Below are positions 1 through 7,304 of a DNA stretch of 10,792 bases, one piece after another; positions within the stretch are counted from its first letter, which is position 1; each line of letters begins with the position of its first letter. The notes beneath the pieces are model-generated. The model was not told the DNA's origin, made no database searches, and saw nothing but the letters and a program-made list of their open reading frames with translations. A program made the translations under genes and the position numbers. This stretch comes from Deltaproteobacteria bacterium (GTDB lineage: Bacteria; Desulfobacterota; Desulfobacteria; Desulfobacterales; SG8-13), in NCBI GenBank assembly GCA_024639205.1, contig JAHEIV010000059.1, forward strand, positions 1-10,792, in the 5' to 3' direction.

Positions 1-354
1 TGAAGGATATACAGTCGTCTGCCACCGGAACAGGGTCTCGGGTGCGTCGACATAAAGCGTTTCCGTGATGTAGACATTGTTTTGCCGGCTGACCAGCCGG
101 TTTGACACGATGTAGCGGTTGGTCAATAGAAAATCGGCACCGAAATCGGTTTTGAACTTCCAGAACAGATCCAGGGGGACATTTACGGTGTATGTCAACC
201 GGAAGGCCTGGCCGGTCTGATCGGAAGATTCGATGCGATGCACTTCGGTTGCAGGAGTCGCCGGCTCGTCGGCATGAGCCGGCAAAACCTTGCAGGCCAT
301 CAACACGGCAAGTGCGGTTACAGCGATTCGGGATGGAGTAGCGGTTCGTGGCAT
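1..354 (-). CDS. exported SRPBCC-like hypothetical protein (C-terminus outside window)
   Basis: This is an open frame running off the left edge, so 118 residues are visible and the stop is not. The N-terminus is a typical Sec signal: a basic start (MPRTATPSR), a hydrophobic core (IAVTALAVLMA) and a plausible signal peptidase I site AHA|DE near residue 27-29. A lipobox reading (LMAC) is possible but poor because of Met at -2. The mature part (VPLDLFWKFKTDF, then LLTNRYIVSNRLV and ETLFRWQTTV) resembles the strands and helix of SRPBCC/START-like ligand-binding proteins; this is pattern recognition only. The start at 354 is chosen because no usable in-frame start lies upstream. It has a weak ribosome site and follows the TPR-like gene by 70 bases, so the two may be co-transcribed. 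Function unknown; it would act in the periplasm. Confidence 0.6.
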   Translation of the reverse strand, partial: MPRTATPSRIAVTALAVLMACKVLPAHADEPATPATEVHRIESSDQTGQAFRLTYTVNVPLDLFWKFKTDFGADFLLTNRYIVSNRLVSRQNNVYITETLYVDAPETLFRWQTTVYPS

Positions 355-424
355 TTTCGGAACCGTTGCGGGATGATCCGGCAGCGCATCGATCGTGCAG
401 TCGATTGGGGAACGTGCTGAGCTG

Positions 425-925
425 TCATTCCAACATCTGCTCGCCTTCGCCGGTTTCTGCCGCGGCGACATGGGGGTTGCGCATCAGGATCCGGGCACAG
501 GTGTTCCAGCGCAGCACCGCGTCCTGGTTGCCTGGCGAGCAGCTATTTAACGCTTTTTCATAAAGGTCCATCGCCTTGCGAAACCACTCGTAGGCCATGC
601 GGCCAGAGCCGGGGCCTCCGCGCTCCAGGTGGACCTTGGCACGGCGTTCTGAGATAATTCCGCCGTAATAGGCTTGGCAATACCGGTCGCCGAGCTGGCC
701 CAGCAATTCCTGGGCTTGAGAAAAAGCGGGGCTCAGATCCTGTTTAAAAGTATCGGTCAGCGCCAAAAGCAGGGTAATCTGCGCATCCTGGTTATCTGGA
801 TCGACTTCCAAAATGTCGCGACAGATGCTTTCTGCCTCGATGGGATCTCCCAGCAGGCGGTACTGGCGCGCCTGATTCAGTGCTGCCGGGATGGCCTCTT
901 TTTTGATGGTTTTCAGAATGTACAT
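425..925 (-). CDS. TPR-like repeat protein, 166 aa
   Basis: This small soluble protein has no signal peptide or membrane segment. Residues about 13-47 have the tetratricopeptide pattern, an A-x3-A helix, then LGDPIEAESICRDILEVDPDN, which is the usual end of a TPR motif. A second helix pair around 110-147 (AYEWFRKAMDLYEKAL, then CSPGNQDAVLRWNTCARIL) looks like another TPR unit. TPR proteins are scaffolds for protein-protein contact; the partner cannot be read from sequence. The start is well supported by a strong ribosome site, AAAGGAGT, seven bases upstream of ATG. It follows sdhB by 80 bases on the same strand with no obvious terminator between, so it may belong to the sdhAB transcript. A role in assembly or control of that enzyme is speculation. 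Confidence 0.8.
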   Translation of the reverse strand: MYILKTIKKEAIPAALNQARQYRLLGDPIEAESICRDILEVDPDNQDAQITLLLALTDTFKQDLSPAFSQAQELLGQLGDRYCQAYYGGIISERRAKVHLERGGPGSGRMAYEWFRKAMDLYEKALNSCSPGNQDAVLRWNTCARILMRNPHVAAAETGEGEQMLE

Positions 926-1005
926 GTCAAACTCCTTTCACCCGGGCAACTTCCGTCAGATAAATGGGATAGCTGATGATAACCATTATTGCGGCCTGGG
1001 CAAAA

Positions 1006-1716
1006 TCATGGTTTTTTGTCCTTTTGCTTGATGGCGCGTTTGATCTGCCCGATACACCGGGTCACCGGGATGCCTTTGGGACAGACATCGGTGCACCACC
1101 ACATGGTTTTGCAGCCCCAGGCGCCGTCGTTGCCGTCCAGCCCGGCCAGGCGGCTGCCGGTGGCGGTGTCGCGCGAATCGTACACGTAGCGGAAAGCACG
1201 CAGCAGTGCCGCCGGCCCGACGTAGTCCGGATTGCTGCGGGAAATCGGACAGGAGGCAGTGCAGCTGGCGCACAGGATGCAGCGCAGCGCCGGCTCGATG
1301 ACGGTCTGGTCTTTCTGGCTCTGGATTCGTTCGCCCTCAGGCGGCGGTTCGTCATTGATGAGGTAAGGCTTCACGGAGCGGTGTTTTTCCAGGAACGGAT
1401 TCATGTCGACCACCAGATCTTTGATAACCTTGAATAGCGGCAACGGCTCGATGACAAAGTTGTTGGCCGTTTTGTAATCCCGAACCAGTTTCTGGCAGGC
1501 CAATCCGACATGACCGTTGATCGTCAGGGCGTCCGAACCGCAGATCCCGTGAGAGCAGGATGCACGGAAGGCCAGTGTGGGATCCTGTTCCCACCGGATT
1601 TTATTCAGGCAGTCGAGGATCTTGTCTGTCGGTTCAGCATCGACGCGATACTCCTGATAGCGGGGGCTTTCGTCGGCTGCCGGATCGAAACGAAACACGG
1701 TGAATTGGCATTTCAT
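1006..1716 (-). CDS. sdhB: succinate dehydrogenase/fumarate reductase iron-sulfur subunit
   Basis: SdhB passes electrons between the flavin of SdhA and quinone through three Fe-S clusters. Ligands for all three are visible. The [2Fe-2S] site uses C54, C59, D62 and C74 (CSHGICGSDALTING); Asp as third ligand matches E. coli SdhB, while E. coli FrdB has Cys. The [4Fe-4S] site is C146, C149, C152 and C212. The [3Fe-4S] site is C156, C202 and C208. The 236-residue length and spacing are normal for the family. Aligned by eye to E. coli SdhB, the quinone-pocket Trp164 and His207 correspond to Ser161 and Lys203 here, which argues against a standard ubiquinone enzyme. The start lies one base after the sdhA stop, with ribosome site GGAGAGG inside the sdhA end, so the two are coupled. 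Direction (succinate oxidation or fumarate reduction) cannot be decided. Confidence 0.95.
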   Translation of the reverse strand: MKCQFTVFRFDPAADESPRYQEYRVDAEPTDKILDCLNKIRWEQDPTLAFRASCSHGICGSDALTINGHVGLACQKLVRDYKTANNFVIEPLPLFKVIKDLVVDMNPFLEKHRSVKPYLINDEPPPEGERIQSQKDQTVIEPALRCILCASCTASCPISRSNPDYVGPAALLRAFRYVYDSRDTATGSRLAGLDGNDGAWGCKTMWWCTDVCPKGIPVTRCIGQIKRAIKQKDKKP

Positions 1717-1717
1717 T

Positions 1718-3445
1718 TTAATATTTCCTCTCCTGGGGTTGGAAACGAGTGATAGTTACCGGTTTGGTGAATATCTGCGGTTCTTTTTCCGGGCGGTAAC
1801 CTGCCAGCGTATGCACCAGAAACTTGTTGTCGTCGCGCGTTGGAAAGTCTTCCCGAAAGTGCGCACCACGGCTTTCTTCCCGGAAAAGAGCCCCGGCGGC
1901 GATTACTTCCGCCAGGTCCAGCATGTTGTCCAGCTCCAAGACATCGAGCAGTTCGCGATTGAAACAGTTGCCCCGGTCGCCGACAGAAACGCGGGTGAAG
2001 CGCTGTTGCAGTTCGCGAATCTTCTCCAGCGCCTCTTTGAGACTCGCCTGGGTCCGAAACACCGAGACCTTGTCCATCATGACGGCCTGCATTTCCGCCA
2101 GGACGGCTCCGTAATTCTCGTCACCCGGCCTGTCCATCAGAATCTGGAGTTTTTCCTTTTCCTGTTGCGCTACATCTTCGGCTATAGGGGGCAAACCGAT
2201 GGAATGGATGAATTTGCGAATCTCCTTTCCGCTGCGCCTGCCGAAAACCAGCGTATCCAGCAGTGAATTGCAGCCCAGACGATTGGCCCCGTGAACCGAG
2301 ACACAGGCACATTCGCCGGCGGTGTAAAGTCCGGCAAAGGTGCTGCCCTGGCTGTCGAGTACCACCTGTCCGTCGGCGTTGGATGCGATTCCACCCATCA
2401 TGTAGTGGCAGGTGGGCTGAACCGGGATGGGTTCCTTGTTTGGTTCCACACCGGCGTAGGTGCGCGCAAAGCCGGTGATCTCTGCCAGTTTGGAATCGTT
2501 CACCTCCTGTCCCAGGTGGGTCAGGTCCAGATGAACGTAGTCTTTCCCGTCGATTCCCCGCCCGGCCCGGATCTCTTCGAGGATGCAACGTGATACCATA
2601 TCCCGCGGAGCCAGGTCCTTGATTGTCGGAGCGTAGCGTTCCATGAAACGTTCGCCTTCGTTGTTGCGCAAAATGCCGCCTTCACCACGAGCGGCTTCGC
2701 TGATCAGGATGCCGAGCTTGTAAATGCCGGTGGGATGAAACTGCACGAACTCCATGTCTTCCAGCGGGGCACCGGCTCGGTAGGCAACCGCCATGCCGTC
2801 GCCGGTGGAGGCCAGCGCGTTGGAGGTGGTTTTAAAAATCTTGCCGGCTCCGCCGGTTGCCAGTAATACCGCTTTGCAGTGAAAAACGTGGATTTCGCCC
2901 GTGGCGATTTCATAGGCTGTGACTCCGCAGCACTGGTGATCCTGAACAATCAGTGACAAAATGTGAAATTCATCGAAGAAGCGGATGCCGCGCTGCAGGC
3001 TCTTTTCCCAGAGCGTGTCAAGGATGACCCGGCCGGTGCGATCGGCTGCAAAGCAGGCGCGTTTGACCGCCGCCTTGCCGAAACCGCTGGTGTGTCCGCC
3101 AAAGGCTCGTTGGGCGATCTTGCCCTCGGCGGTGCGATTGAAGGGCACGCCGATGTGTTCGAGTTCGTAAATAGTGCGCGGGGCATCCTGGGTCATGATT
3201 TCGATGGAATCCTGATCTCCAAGGTAGTCGCTGCCCTTGACCGTGTCGAACATATGCCATTCCCAGCTGTCCTCTTCTTCGTTGCCGAGGGCGGCCCCGA
3301 TACCTCCCTGGGCAGCCCCGGAATGCGACCGGGTGGCAAATACCTTGCTGATCACGGCAACCTTTGTTTCTTCGCCCAGCTCGATGGCTGCCCGTAATCC
3401 GGCCAGCCCGGCACCGATGATAATGACGTCATAGTGGTGTTTCAT
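1718..3445 (-). CDS. sdhA: succinate dehydrogenase/fumarate reductase flavoprotein subunit
   Basis: This catalytic subunit interconverts succinate and fumarate using covalently bound FAD. Numbered from the chosen start (575 aa), it shows the dinucleotide fold YDVIIIGAGLAGLRAA at 5-20 and the FAD-linking His41 in TRSHSGAAQGG. The dicarboxylate site has His237 (FHPTG), the ARGEGG loop at 252-257, Arg281 (PRD), His347 (PTCHYMMGG) and Arg389 (GANRLGCNSLLD). The length fits the family. An upstream ATG at 3463 would add six residues. I prefer 3445 because GGAG lies eight bases before it and the family usually begins just before the GxGxxG fold. sdhB follows directly. No sdhC/sdhD-like membrane gene lies immediately upstream, where a GNAT gene ends at 3553, or downstream. 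The complex would act at the inner face of the cytoplasmic membrane if an anchor is encoded elsewhere. Confidence 0.95.
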   Translation of the reverse strand: MKHHYDVIIIGAGLAGLRAAIELGEETKVAVISKVFATRSHSGAAQGGIGAALGNEEEDSWEWHMFDTVKGSDYLGDQDSIEIMTQDAPRTIYELEHIGVPFNRTAEGKIAQRAFGGHTSGFGKAAVKRACFAADRTGRVILDTLWEKSLQRGIRFFDEFHILSLIVQDHQCCGVTAYEIATGEIHVFHCKAVLLATGGAGKIFKTTSNALASTGDGMAVAYRAGAPLEDMEFVQFHPTGIYKLGILISEAARGEGGILRNNEGERFMERYAPTIKDLAPRDMVSRCILEEIRAGRGIDGKDYVHLDLTHLGQEVNDSKLAEITGFARTYAGVEPNKEPIPVQPTCHYMMGGIASNADGQVVLDSQGSTFAGLYTAGECACVSVHGANRLGCNSLLDTLVFGRRSGKEIRKFIHSIGLPPIAEDVAQQEKEKLQILMDRPGDENYGAVLAEMQAVMMDKVSVFRTQASLKEALEKIRELQQRFTRVSVGDRGNCFNRELLDVLELDNMLDLAEVIAAGALFREESRGAHFREDFPTRDDNKFLVHTLAGYRPEKEPQIFTKPVTITRFQPQERKY

Positions 3446-3552
3446 GCCAAATTCTCCATCCAATGTTTAGTTCAGCCTCACAGTCGGCAACAACGACCGG
3501 ATACTCTTTTCCCTTTACCTACAAACAGCCCGGGCCCATGTAAAGAAAAATT

Positions 3553-4161
3553 TCAGGTGATGCGATAGCGCATGATCGGCCGTGTTTCCGAGCGTCGGGC
3601 GCACTCGTAATATCCGGCCTTTCTGAACGCCGAGGCCAGGCCTGTCCAGGCAAAAGCCGGCGCTGTGCGGCCTTGTTTGGGTTCCACTGGATACGCCTCC
3701 ACCAGGTTACCGCCGCGCTGTTGCGCGTATTCGACGGCCGCGGCAGCCATGCAGGTGCTCACACCTGTTCCACGGTGGTTTTTGTGCACGAAAAAACAGG
3801 ATATCGACCAGACCTGCTCATCGTCCACTTTTTTCAAAATTCGCGACCGGTCGAGATAGGAATACACTTTCCGGGGAGCTATCGAGCACCATGCAACGGG
3901 GGTTTGATCGATATATCCGAGAATGCCGGGCACCTGCCCGGAGTCGACGATCGCTTTCATGGCCCGGCGGTTGCCTTCTCCTTTCTGGCGTTCGAACTCC
4001 GATCGTTTCAACCGCCAGAGCATGCACCAGCAGCCGCCGCAGGCACCCCTTTCACCAAACAGTTTCTCGAAATCAGGCCAGCGGTCTTTTGTCAGTGGGA
4101 ACCAGCCGAGCTGCAATCGTTTGCAGTCATCATTTTTCAGGGTCCCCTGGCTTTTTTTCAT
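3553..4161 (-). CDS. GNAT-family N-acetyltransferase
   Basis: This 202-residue cytoplasmic protein is predicted to transfer an acetyl group from acetyl-CoA to an amine; the substrate is unknown. The acetyl-CoA motif A lies at about 120-147: a beta strand SISCFFV followed by the pyrophosphate loop HRGTGV (129-134) and helix STCMAAAAVEYA. The N-terminal half has a Cys-rich segment, CGGCWCMLWR (41-50), and APRKVYSYLDRS (95-106), which I associate with a GNAT subgroup in which Cys-Trp-Cys-Met-x-Trp-Arg is common. The C-terminal piece EAYPVEP (155-161) also fits that subgroup. Its ATG overlaps the stop of the upstream cyclophilin-like gene (ATGA), so translation is probably coupled. A metal-binding role for Cys41, Cys44 and Cys46 is possible but unsupported. 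Confidence 0.85.
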   Translation of the reverse strand: MKKSQGTLKNDDCKRLQLGWFPLTKDRWPDFEKLFGERGACGGCWCMLWRLKRSEFERQKGEGNRRAMKAIVDSGQVPGILGYIDQTPVAWCSIAPRKVYSYLDRSRILKKVDDEQVWSISCFFVHKNHRGTGVSTCMAAAAVEYAQQRGGNLVEAYPVEPKQGRTAPAFAWTGLASAFRKAGYYECARRSETRPIMRYRIT

Positions 4162-4544
4162 GACGCCTGCTTGGTGCTTACCCGAACCATTGTCCCACCC
4201 GCAACCGACAAAAGTTGTTTTGAATCACCGATCACCCGACCGAACACGTTCACCGGGCTGTAGGCCCGTGGCTTTTCGTCCGTGCTCACCGGTGTCGGCC
4301 CGAAGAAAATGCAAAAGGCCGGGCCGGCCGGCCAGTAGCCGAGCTCGCCGACTTCGACTTCAGCGCGCGCGTTGGTTTCCGTTGCAAGCTGCAGCGGGAT
4401 CTCGAAATAGATCTCCTCCCCCCACACGTTGGCCCGTCCCTCCAGAGGGAGAATATCGAAAACCTGTTTCGCGGTTTCCGATTCATTTAATTCGGCATCC
4501 AGGGTGATGTCGCCGGCCGAGATGGTGATCTTAGATTTCGCCAT
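4158..4544 (-). CDS. cyclophilin-like domain protein (TM1367/DUF369 type)
   Basis: From the chosen start this is a 128-residue single-domain protein. The pattern ITISAGDITLDAELNESETA (6-25), then ILPLEG, WGEEIYFEIP (41-50), EVEVGELGYWPAGPAFCIFFGPTP (63-84) and SPVNVFGRV is typical of the small cyclophilin-like fold family known from TM1367 (Cyclophil_like, PF04126). These share a barrel with peptidyl-prolyl isomerases, but their activity is unproven. An ATG at 4577 would add eleven residues. I choose 4544 because the family begins at the ITI strand and GGGG precedes it by five bases, though 4577 cannot be excluded. It starts 38 bases after the GGT-family stop and overlaps the GNAT gene by four bases, so it sits inside an operon. 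Function unknown. Confidence 0.85.
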   Translation of the reverse strand: MAKSKITISAGDITLDAELNESETAKQVFDILPLEGRANVWGEEIYFEIPLQLATETNARAEVEVGELGYWPAGPAFCIFFGPTPVSTDEKPRAYSPVNVFGRVIGDSKQLLSVAGGTMVRVSTKQAS

Positions 4545-4582
4545 ATTTACCCCGCTTGCAAGTGGTTTATGAAACATGCGGA

Positions 4583-6175
4583 TTAGAACCCCGCCGCCAT
4601 ACCGTCTTTGCGGTGATCCGATGCAGCGCAGTATCCGTCTTTTAGCTTTGCAATCAGCTGGGCTCCACCGAAGGTCTTCGATGCAGGTTCGATCAGAATC
4701 CGGTGACCGCGGTCCCGTAGCTCATCTGCTACTATGAGGTCAAACCCCGGTTCGATCGCCAGTTGAAAGTCTTTGGTCAGACACCAGCGCGGTGCATCGG
4801 AGGCCGCCTGCGGATTGAATCCGTAATCGAAAATTCTCGTGACCATCTGCACGTGTCCCTGGGGCTGCATAATGCCGCCCATCACCCCGAAGCTCAGAGC
4901 CGGTTGGCCCTGACGGGTGACAAACGCCGGGATGATTGTGTGGTACGGTCTTTTACCGCCGCCCACCTGGTTTGCATGACCTTTTTCCAGTGAAAAGCCG
5001 GTGCCTCGGTTCTGAAGGCTGATGCCGGTTTCCGGAACGACGACACCGGAGCCGAACCCCATGTAGTTGGACTGAATATAGGAGACTATTATGTCGTTTT
5101 GGTCGGCAGCGGTTACGTATACCGTCCCATTTTCTTTAGGCGCAGTGGCCCTGAGACGACCGGCTCGGTCCAATCGAATTTCGGCAGCCCGTTTTTTCAA
5201 AAAGGCATCATCCAGAAGGGAAACCGGGTCAATCTTCATTGTGGCAGGATCGGATATGTTGCGCCAGGCCTCGGTAAAGGCAATCTTCATCGCCTCGACC
5301 TGCAGATGGACGCTGTCGGTCGAATCCGGCGGATACCTGCCGATGTCCTGGTGCCTCAGCAAGCCCAGGGCGATCAATGCCGCCAAACCCTGGCCATTGG
5401 GGGGAAGCTCGTGCAGATCGATTTCCCGGTAAGTGACCTGGATCGGATTTACCCATTCACTTTGGTGGGCACCGAGATCTTCGACGGTCAGCACACCTCC
5501 GCCGTCGGCGGCACAGGCGGCAATTTTCTCGGCGATTTCACCCTGGTAGAAGGCCTGACCTTTCGATGCGGCGATCTTTCTCAGGGTGTCGGCCTGGGCA
5601 GGGCAGACGAATTTTTCTCCGGCGGTAGGGGATCTTCCTGCCGGTAGAAATACTTTTTCAAATTCGTGAAATTGGCGGTATTTTTGGCGGGCTTCGGACC
5701 ACAGGAAGGCAACGACCGGCGTGACCAGAAAACCCTTTGCAGCGTAGCGGATGGCCGGTTCGAACAGCTTTTCGAAATCCAGCACCCCGAAACGCTCGGA
5801 GAGTTCGCACCAGGCGTGCACCGCTCCGGGCACGGTCACGGTGTCCCAGCCGGTCAGCGGCATATTTTCATAGTGTCGGAATTGCCGCATCGACCAGGCC
5901 GCCGGGGACTTTCCGGATCCGTTGAGCCCGTGAAGTTTTCGGCCGTCCCATATCAGGGCAAACGCATCGCTGCCGATGCCGTTTCCCGTCGGCTCCACCA
6001 CGGTGAGTGCAATGGCCGCAGCAAGGGCGGCATCGACCGCATTGCCGCCGCTTCGCAGCATTTCAATGCCGGCCTGGGTGGCCAGCGGCTGGGAAGTCGC
6101 CACCACATTTTCTGCAAACACCGGGGCCCGGCGACTCGGATAGGGTAATTCTGCAGAACACGATAAGGGGTCCAT
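4583..6175 (-). CDS. gamma-glutamyltransferase-family protein
   Basis: This 530-residue N-terminal-nucleophile hydrolase-family protein is normally made as a precursor that cuts itself into large and small subunits, the new N-terminal Thr being catalytic. The predicted nucleophile is Thr351 in NGTVYVTAAD, aligned by eye with the TTHYSVVD site of E. coli GGT; the second Thr is Val here. Downstream, SNYMGFGSGVVVPETG (369-384), LQNRGTGF (387-394), GGGKRPYHTIIPAFV (405-419) and the C-terminal YCAASDHRKDGMAAGF fit the GGT-like subgroup. The N-terminal region (VVATSQPLATQAGIEML, GGNAVDAALAAAIAL, EPTGNGIGSDAFALIW) is also diagnostic. No signal peptide is seen, so it should be cytoplasmic, unlike the periplasmic glutathione enzyme. 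A role as a gamma-glutamyl hydrolase, transferase or acylase is open. The start has AGGA eight bases upstream and lies 18 bases after the maoC-like stop. Confidence 0.93.
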   Translation of the reverse strand: MDPLSCSAELPYPSRRAPVFAENVVATSQPLATQAGIEMLRSGGNAVDAALAAAIALTVVEPTGNGIGSDAFALIWDGRKLHGLNGSGKSPAAWSMRQFRHYENMPLTGWDTVTVPGAVHAWCELSERFGVLDFEKLFEPAIRYAAKGFLVTPVVAFLWSEARQKYRQFHEFEKVFLPAGRSPTAGEKFVCPAQADTLRKIAASKGQAFYQGEIAEKIAACAADGGGVLTVEDLGAHQSEWVNPIQVTYREIDLHELPPNGQGLAALIALGLLRHQDIGRYPPDSTDSVHLQVEAMKIAFTEAWRNISDPATMKIDPVSLLDDAFLKKRAAEIRLDRAGRLRATAPKENGTVYVTAADQNDIIVSYIQSNYMGFGSGVVVPETGISLQNRGTGFSLEKGHANQVGGGKRPYHTIIPAFVTRQGQPALSFGVMGGIMQPQGHVQMVTRIFDYGFNPQAASDAPRWCLTKDFQLAIEPGFDLIVADELRDRGHRILIEPASKTFGGAQLIAKLKDGYCAASDHRKDGMAAGF

Positions 6176-6193
6176 CGGTGTTTTCCTGGCAAC

Positions 6194-6673
6194 CTATGTT
6201 TCAAGCAGTTTATTGGTCGGATCGCCTTCGGCCACCATCTGCCTCAGCGCCTCTTTTTCCAAGCGACCGGGAACGATCCCGGTGATGATCGCGCGCAAAA
6301 CGAGCTCTTCTTTATGGTTTCTGAACACCGCTTCGGCTCGGGCACGGCCCTTGTTGTCGATATCGGTGATGGTGAACCGGCAGGTGATCGTATCTCCAAA
6401 ATAGACCGGTTTTTTGAAACGAAAGTCCATCCCGGACGCCAGCCAGCCGATCTGGCCCCCGATCTCTGTCACCATGCCGGCTACCAGCAGCCCGTGGCAG
6501 ATGGTGTCCGTGAAACCCTTGATCTTTGCCCAGCGCTTCTCGAAGTGAACCGGGTTGTAGTCCCGGGAGATGTCGGCAAAGCGAACCACATCTTCGTGGG
6601 AAAAAGTGCGCGTGACCGAGAAACAGTCACCGGCCCGCAGTCCTTCGATGGTTTTTTGTCGAATCGCCGTCAT
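6194..6673 (-). CDS. MaoC-like (R)-specific enoyl-CoA hydratase family protein
   Basis: This 159-residue hot-dog-fold protein should hydrate or dehydrate an acyl-CoA thioester. The hydratase-2 motif is present: SRDYNPVHFEKRWAKIKGF followed by CHGLLVAG. Asp38 and His43 match the catalytic pair of the family, which is five residues apart in A. caviae PhaJ. The order Asp-x-Asn-Pro-x-His and the later His-Gly (60-61) are as expected. KPVYFGDTIT (88-97) is the typical second half of the fold. It lies first in the tight set with the GGT-family, cyclophilin-like and GNAT genes. GGAA about ten bases upstream of the ATG serves as ribosome site. It could serve fatty-acid, polyhydroxyalkanoate or aromatic acid metabolism; the neighbours do not decide which. 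Confidence 0.9.
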   Translation of the reverse strand: MTAIRQKTIEGLRAGDCFSVTRTFSHEDVVRFADISRDYNPVHFEKRWAKIKGFTDTICHGLLVAGMVTEIGGQIGWLASGMDFRFKKPVYFGDTITCRFTITDIDNKGRARAEAVFRNHKEELVLRAIITGIVPGRLEKEALRQMVAEGDPTNKLLET

Positions 6674-6812
6674 ACTTGCATTCCAAGGGAAGCCACAATC
6701 CTGACAGAGGCCAGCGAATTCGGGAGAGTCGCTTTTCCGCTATCCGTAAACTGAACTCGATCCGGACATGGGGCAGCAGCCATAAACGATTGCGGGTATA
6801 CAAACCACCGGT
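6674..6812. other. non-coding gap between thiamine-binding and maoC-like genes
   Basis: No gene is supported in these 139 bases. I looked on the minus strand for a promoter for the maoC-like gene. I found no convincing -35/-10 or -24/-12 pair. A short AACC/GGTT pairing near 6803-6812 is too weak to call a terminator. Whether the maoC set has its own promoter is therefore undecided. Confidence 0.5.
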
Positions 6813-7136
6813 TCAAGCGGTTTCATCGGGCGGTTCTGCGGGCGCCAATCGGGTCTGTACCGAAATCACTTTTCCGCGCAATCCGCTGGTGCGGTGCTTG
6901 CGGTAATCGGCTTTCATCATGAGGTAGATGCGATCGCAGTCGTGACGAAGCTCTTCGAAACAACGCTGCACGACGGACATCAGCGCATCCCACTCACCCT
7001 CGATGCAGGTGCCCATGGGATTGAGCTCGTAAGGCAGTCCGCTGTTTTGGATCACTTTCAACGCCCTGGCCACATAGGGGCTGACGCTGTTACCCTTGTC
7101 GGTGGGGAATATGGTCAGTTCAATGATGGTGCTCAT
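6813..7136 (-). CDS. MTH1187/YqgV-family thiamine-binding protein
   Basis: This 107-residue protein belongs to the small UPF0045/MTH1187 family (Thiamine_BP, PF01910), whose members form ferredoxin-like tetramers and have been reported to bind thiamine or hydroxymethylpyrimidine. Family signatures visible are IELTIFPTDKGNSVSPYVARAL (5-26), SGLPYELNPMGTCIEGEWD (32-50), DCDRIYLMMKADYRK (66-80) and LRGKVISVQ (86-94). The start at 7136 is preferred over an upstream ATG at 7169 because conservation begins at STIIELTIFP and GGAG lies ten bases before it. It is divergent from the kinase gene. A gap of 139 bases without a gene separates its stop from the maoC-like start, so it may or may not be in the same transcript. 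Confidence 0.92.
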   Translation of the reverse strand: MSTIIELTIFPTDKGNSVSPYVARALKVIQNSGLPYELNPMGTCIEGEWDALMSVVQRCFEELRHDCDRIYLMMKADYRKHRTSGLRGKVISVQTRLAPAEPPDETA

Positions 7137-7200
7137 GTTCACCGTGCTCCATTTTTGTGATGGTTGCAATGGCTACCCGTCAATGTGAAACCGCATGCCG

Positions 7201-7213
7201 GATGGATTCCATC
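7201..7213. repeat. 13-base perfect palindrome in divergent intergenic region
   Basis: GATGGA-T-TCCATC is a perfect inverted repeat of six-base arms around one central base. It lies between the divergent thiamine-binding (start 7136) and kinase (start 7384) genes, so it could be an operator, but its size means chance is possible. Confidence 0.4.
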
Positions 7214-7250
7214 GGTTTTGCGAAGCGGTTCTTTGAAACAGACCGTAGCT

Positions 7251-7260
7251 CCTATATAGG
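7251..7260. repeat. 10-base perfect palindrome CCTATATAGG
   Basis: The sequence equals its own reverse complement over ten bases. It lies 31 bases before the -35 of the predicted kinase promoter. It could be a protein-binding site; no known regulator site is recognised. Confidence 0.35.
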
Positions 7261-7278
7261 GCCGCACGTTCGGATTTG

Positions 7279-7304
7279 CAAGATAAGATCTTGATTAATC
7301 TTGA
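7279..7304 (+). repeat. ATCTTGA repeats and CAAGAT/ATCTTG inverted repeat
   Basis: CAAGAT (7279-7284) and ATCTTG (7288-7293) form an inverted repeat with a three-base spacer. ATCTTGA occurs again ten bases later (7288-7294 and 7298-7304), placing the half-sites on the same DNA face. The repeats cover the -35 of the predicted promoter, a position expected for a repressor or autoregulator. A partial copy, TCTTGA, is at 7325-7330. Confidence 0.45.

Noticed and set aside
1700..2266. 188-residue plus-strand frame opposite sdhA
   Set aside because: Antisense to the conserved C-terminal half of SdhA; sequence shows no family resemblance.
3446..3552. possible small sdhC or terminator between the GNAT gene and sdhA
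   Set aside because: The gap of about 107 bases is too short for a membrane anchor. The GGGCCCGGGC run near 3526-3540 has no proper stem-loop and T-tract on the minus strand. No clear promoter pair was found.
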